Below, one piece after another: positions 62,001 to 64,000 of a DNA stretch of 64,000 nucleotides. The stretch's first letter is position 1. Every line of letters starts with the position of its first letter. The position numbers and the translations under genes are program-made. Source of the DNA: Lampris incognitus (Eukaryota > Chordata > Actinopteri > Lampriformes > Lampridae). The stretch spans positions 23,010,373 through 23,074,372 of the forward strand of contig NC_079214.1 of assembly GCF_029633865.1 (NCBI RefSeq). The letters are read 5' to 3'. The notes under the pieces were generated by a model. The model saw only the letters and a program-made list of their open reading frames with translations, made no database searches and was not told the origin of the DNA.

Positions 62001-62577
62001 TTCAAATAAAATTGACTTGACTTGACTAAGACATCAGTTGGTAAGAAATACGGTACACTTGGTGCACTGTTATTACGTACACATCCAGAGGTAGTACATT
62101 CTCTTGCAGATCCTGCGGTACTCCTCGGGGATTTCCTCCTCAAAGTCCTGGTAGAAGCAGGGGTTCACAGGGAAGAACTTGGGGAGCGGGGGCCAATTAT
62201 TTTCTCGAACTGGCACAGAAGGGATTTTGGAGTTTGATAAGCATTTCTAAAATGCGACTGTTTAGACAGCTTCATTGTTTTCATGTGCACAGTATGCAAC
62301 TATTGACAATTTCACTATAGAGATCAGACAATACAAGAACATCTGTTCTCTATATGGTCCAAAGTACAAACATTGAAATTTAAGGCAGGGAAAACCCCCT
62401 ACAGTATCTGAATGGTGAATTTTAGAAGCAGGGTTGAAGTGCCTCACCTCCATTGGGTAGTCCTCTACCTGTGGTCCTGTTCCTCAGCTCTTCTTCCTTT
62501 TGCTCGAGCTCGGCTGCTTTCCTCTCCAGTTCCTGCTGCTGTTTGATCAGTTCAGCCTTGGCAGCAGTTGCAGCTGC
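59044..62577 (-). CDS. scamp2: Secretory carrier membrane protein, SCAMP2-like (last six coding exons; 5' end outside window)
   Basis: SCAMPs are four-pass membrane proteins of post-Golgi and endosomal recycling vesicles. Coding exons on the minus strand: 62469-62577 (or 62448-62577, see the donor entry), 62081-62209, 61443-61602, 60277-60378, 59568-59685, 59044-59190. Phases agree, giving 254 residues plus stop. The order is: a Gln/Glu/Lys coiled coil ([20 protein letters not shown]); NNWPPLP; the cysteine-rich lead-in PCFYQDF; TM1 and TM2 in exon 61443-61602; the conserved cytosolic E peptide [13 protein letters not shown]3 in 60277-60378; TM4 in 59568-59685; and the tail TGASFSKAQ through HTFQGN. 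RICK before YYLWM and the QGN end fit SCAMP2 better than SCAMP1, 3 or 5; proximity to bbs4 fits human 15q24. The NPF-repeat exons must lie beyond 64000; I found none between 62578 and the edge. TM3 is coded by a T-rich run giving six phenylalanines in a row. Confidence 0.9.
60052..60101 (+). repeat. (CA)n/(CG) microsatellite in a scamp2 intron
   Basis: About 50 bp of imperfect CA units, beginning with CGCACACG. Confidence 0.93.
60697..61129 (+). mobile_element. tRNA-headed SINE, family A, copy 7, in a scamp2 intron
   Basis: Forward, nearly full-length copy from GGCGTCCAGGTAGCG to GATACAATTGGGTAGAAAA and a G run. It lies in the scamp2 intron between exons 61443-61602 and 60277-60378, antisense to the gene. 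Confidence 0.88.
61965..62032 (+). repeat. Fish retroposon tail ending TTGACTTGACTTGACT
   Basis: GTGATATTGGGCTATTCAAA followed by TAAAATTGACTTGACTTGAC is a common fish interspersed-repeat tail. It lies in the scamp2 intron between the 62081 and 61602 exons. Confidence 0.6.
62441..62468 (-). promoter_or_regulatory. Two alternative 5' splice sites, 21 nt apart, in scamp2
   Basis: The coiled-coil exon can end at 62469 (CACAG, then GTAGAGG) or at 62448 (TGGAG, then GTGAGGC). Both donors leave phase 1 and both join in frame to the exon starting at 62209. The longer form adds seven residues (GRGLPNG) just before the [10 protein letters not shown] segment. SCAMP paralogues differ in length at this place, so either form, or both, could be used. 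Confidence 0.5.
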
Positions 62578-63932
62578 CTGGTGGAGAATGAGTGACAGGT
62601 GGCTTTCAAAACATATTGGTGACTGCTTTAGTTACTCTACAACACTGTGTGCAGGTACAACACCAACACAGTTCTCTCTGCCACAATTTTCGAATTAGCT
62701 CTGTGATGGACCATGGGCTGTGTCCAAACCCAACCTAAATGTTCCTCCTTATGTGTAGAAAATATATGCCAGTTCTTAAACCATTTCTTACAACGTTTAC
62801 TGTACTCTTGTGATACTTTATATACCTCTTATTTCATTTAAATACAATTGTATCAATAAGTTCCGCAGTCACTCAACCACATGGAAAAGACCCTTTTGTC
62901 CATTACTCTGCTAGTCAGAGCTTTAGGATAATGAGACAGTGTGAGAGACCATACGAGACAGGAGGATGGCGGTTCAAATTCACGTCAGCAAGTATTTACC
63001 CTGATTATCAAGTCAAAAAGTACTAACCACTTTAAGGAGTGTTGTGAAGTGTAAAAATAGCATTAACTATGTATGCCAATTATAGTACTCAATCAAAATA
63101 TGCTTTGGTTTTACTATGTGAGCTAATATACTTACTATAAAGTAGTTTTGACACCCATTATTGTTTAAATTGAAATTTTCTTTACATGTATACATATTGG
63201 AAAAATTAAGGTAAAAACAGCGTTGTCACTGTACCCTAATCTACCTTTTTATCCACACAGTTTTTAAGAAACTATAACAGGCGGGCAAAATCAGCACAGA
63301 CCCCCCACACCCAGGTCACAGTTGGTTTGAACTCCTACCCTCTGGCAAGCACTACAGACCAATGTGCACCAAAACCACCAGACATAGGAGCAGTTTTTCC
63401 CACATGCCATCTCTCTCATGAACACATAACAGCGTGGTGAAATAATGGACACTTACGTAAATATGACGCTCTGTAAATAGCCCCCTCTGGTCAAGATGTC
63501 TTACCTACATATCTACAATGTGCACTACCTGTTTAAACCAGATGTGCAATACAATGTTTGTGCAATACAAATGTACAATCGTAAATTCATATTCAACTAC
63601 TGTATACTGTTAGAATTACTGCTGTTATTGTTGTGGTTGTAACATAGGTATATAATATAGTATGTAGTTGTGAGGTGGATGGTAGGGGAACATATAGTAG
63701 TGTATAATTCTGATACATAAGGTGATATAGTATCATATAGTGGGAGTATATAGCATTGTATATGGGTACGATGGGTTGTGGAGTTGTGGTATGGTATATG
63801 GTATAGTGTATGGGTGATATAGTATATAAGCAATATGGCATAATATATGAGCATAGGTTGTTGATTACTCAACCATAACAAAACTGTATAATAGTGACAT
63901 ACCTGGTGTGCATACATGCTTGTGTACCACAG
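62578..63932. other. scamp2 intron sequence to the right edge
   Basis: This must be intron of scamp2, since the upstream exons are missing. No exon with NPF motifs was found on the minus strand. The stretch 63640-63850 is a degenerate TA/GG-rich repeat. Confidence 0.55.
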
Positions 63933-63990
63933 TCAAATTCCTCGTGTGTTTGGGTACACTTGGCCAATAAAGCTGATCCTAATAAACCCC
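63933..63990 (-). repeat. Reverse copy of the AGAATCAG-type repeat
   Basis: AAATTCCTCGTGTGTTTGGG followed by CACTTGGCCAATAAAGCTGA is the reverse complement of the start of the repeat at 18903, with differences. A degenerate TATAGTATATGG-rich stretch at 63640-63850 precedes it. Confidence 0.6.
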
Positions 63991-64000
63991 TGGTGAGGGT

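Overview
The window looks like teleost fish nuclear DNA. It has two vertebrate genes with short exons and GT-AG introns, long (GT)n, (CA)n and (CT)n arrays, and many fish-type repeats: tRNA-headed SINEs, RTE/Rex3-type LINE pieces, hAT, Tc1/mariner and foldback DNA elements, and a small LTR fossil.

Genes. On the minus strand, 41067-57005 holds a complete bbs4 (Bardet-Biedl syndrome 4; BBSome TPR subunit). I could read sixteen coding exons that splice in frame to 536 residues. A candidate RFX X-box lies 30 bp upstream of its ATG. Next to it on the same strand, 59044-62577 holds the last six coding exons of a SCAMP gene, best matched to scamp2; its N-terminal exons lie beyond the right edge. BBS4 and SCAMP2 are both on human 15q24, so their closeness fits conserved linkage. 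SCAMPs work in post-Golgi membrane recycling and the BBSome in trafficking to the cilium, but nothing here shows that the two act together.

Left 24 kb. I found no convincing host gene. This part holds five copies of one tRNA-headed SINE (two in an inverted pair), several microsatellites, a Rex3-like LINE 3' half (20580-21690), a MADF-domain fragment, and a nested locus at 13136-14910. In that locus a hAT deletion derivative that keeps its BED finger carries an rps7 retrocopy, the retrocopy carries a second hAT element, and that element carries a small solo-LTR-like piece. Target duplications support the first three insertions.

Middle. At 25497-28256 there is an intact, intronless 919-codon ORF. 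It has two C2HC zinc modules and a region that looks like an RNase-H-type transposase core. It belongs to a multicopy family I recall from fish and coral predictions but cannot name, and it is the best candidate here for an undescribed element. Facing it on the minus strand is a first exon encoding a THAP zinc finger (28858-29063), with a one-base slip in a T run. From 29 to 41 kb there are SINE tails, a foldback element with perfect hairpins, and a decayed Tc1-like transposon.

Right. The second intron of bbs4 holds another nest (hAT in SINE in hAT), an RTE LINE fragment inside another repeat, and a short LTR fossil whose LTR contains a tRNA-like Pol III promoter sequence.
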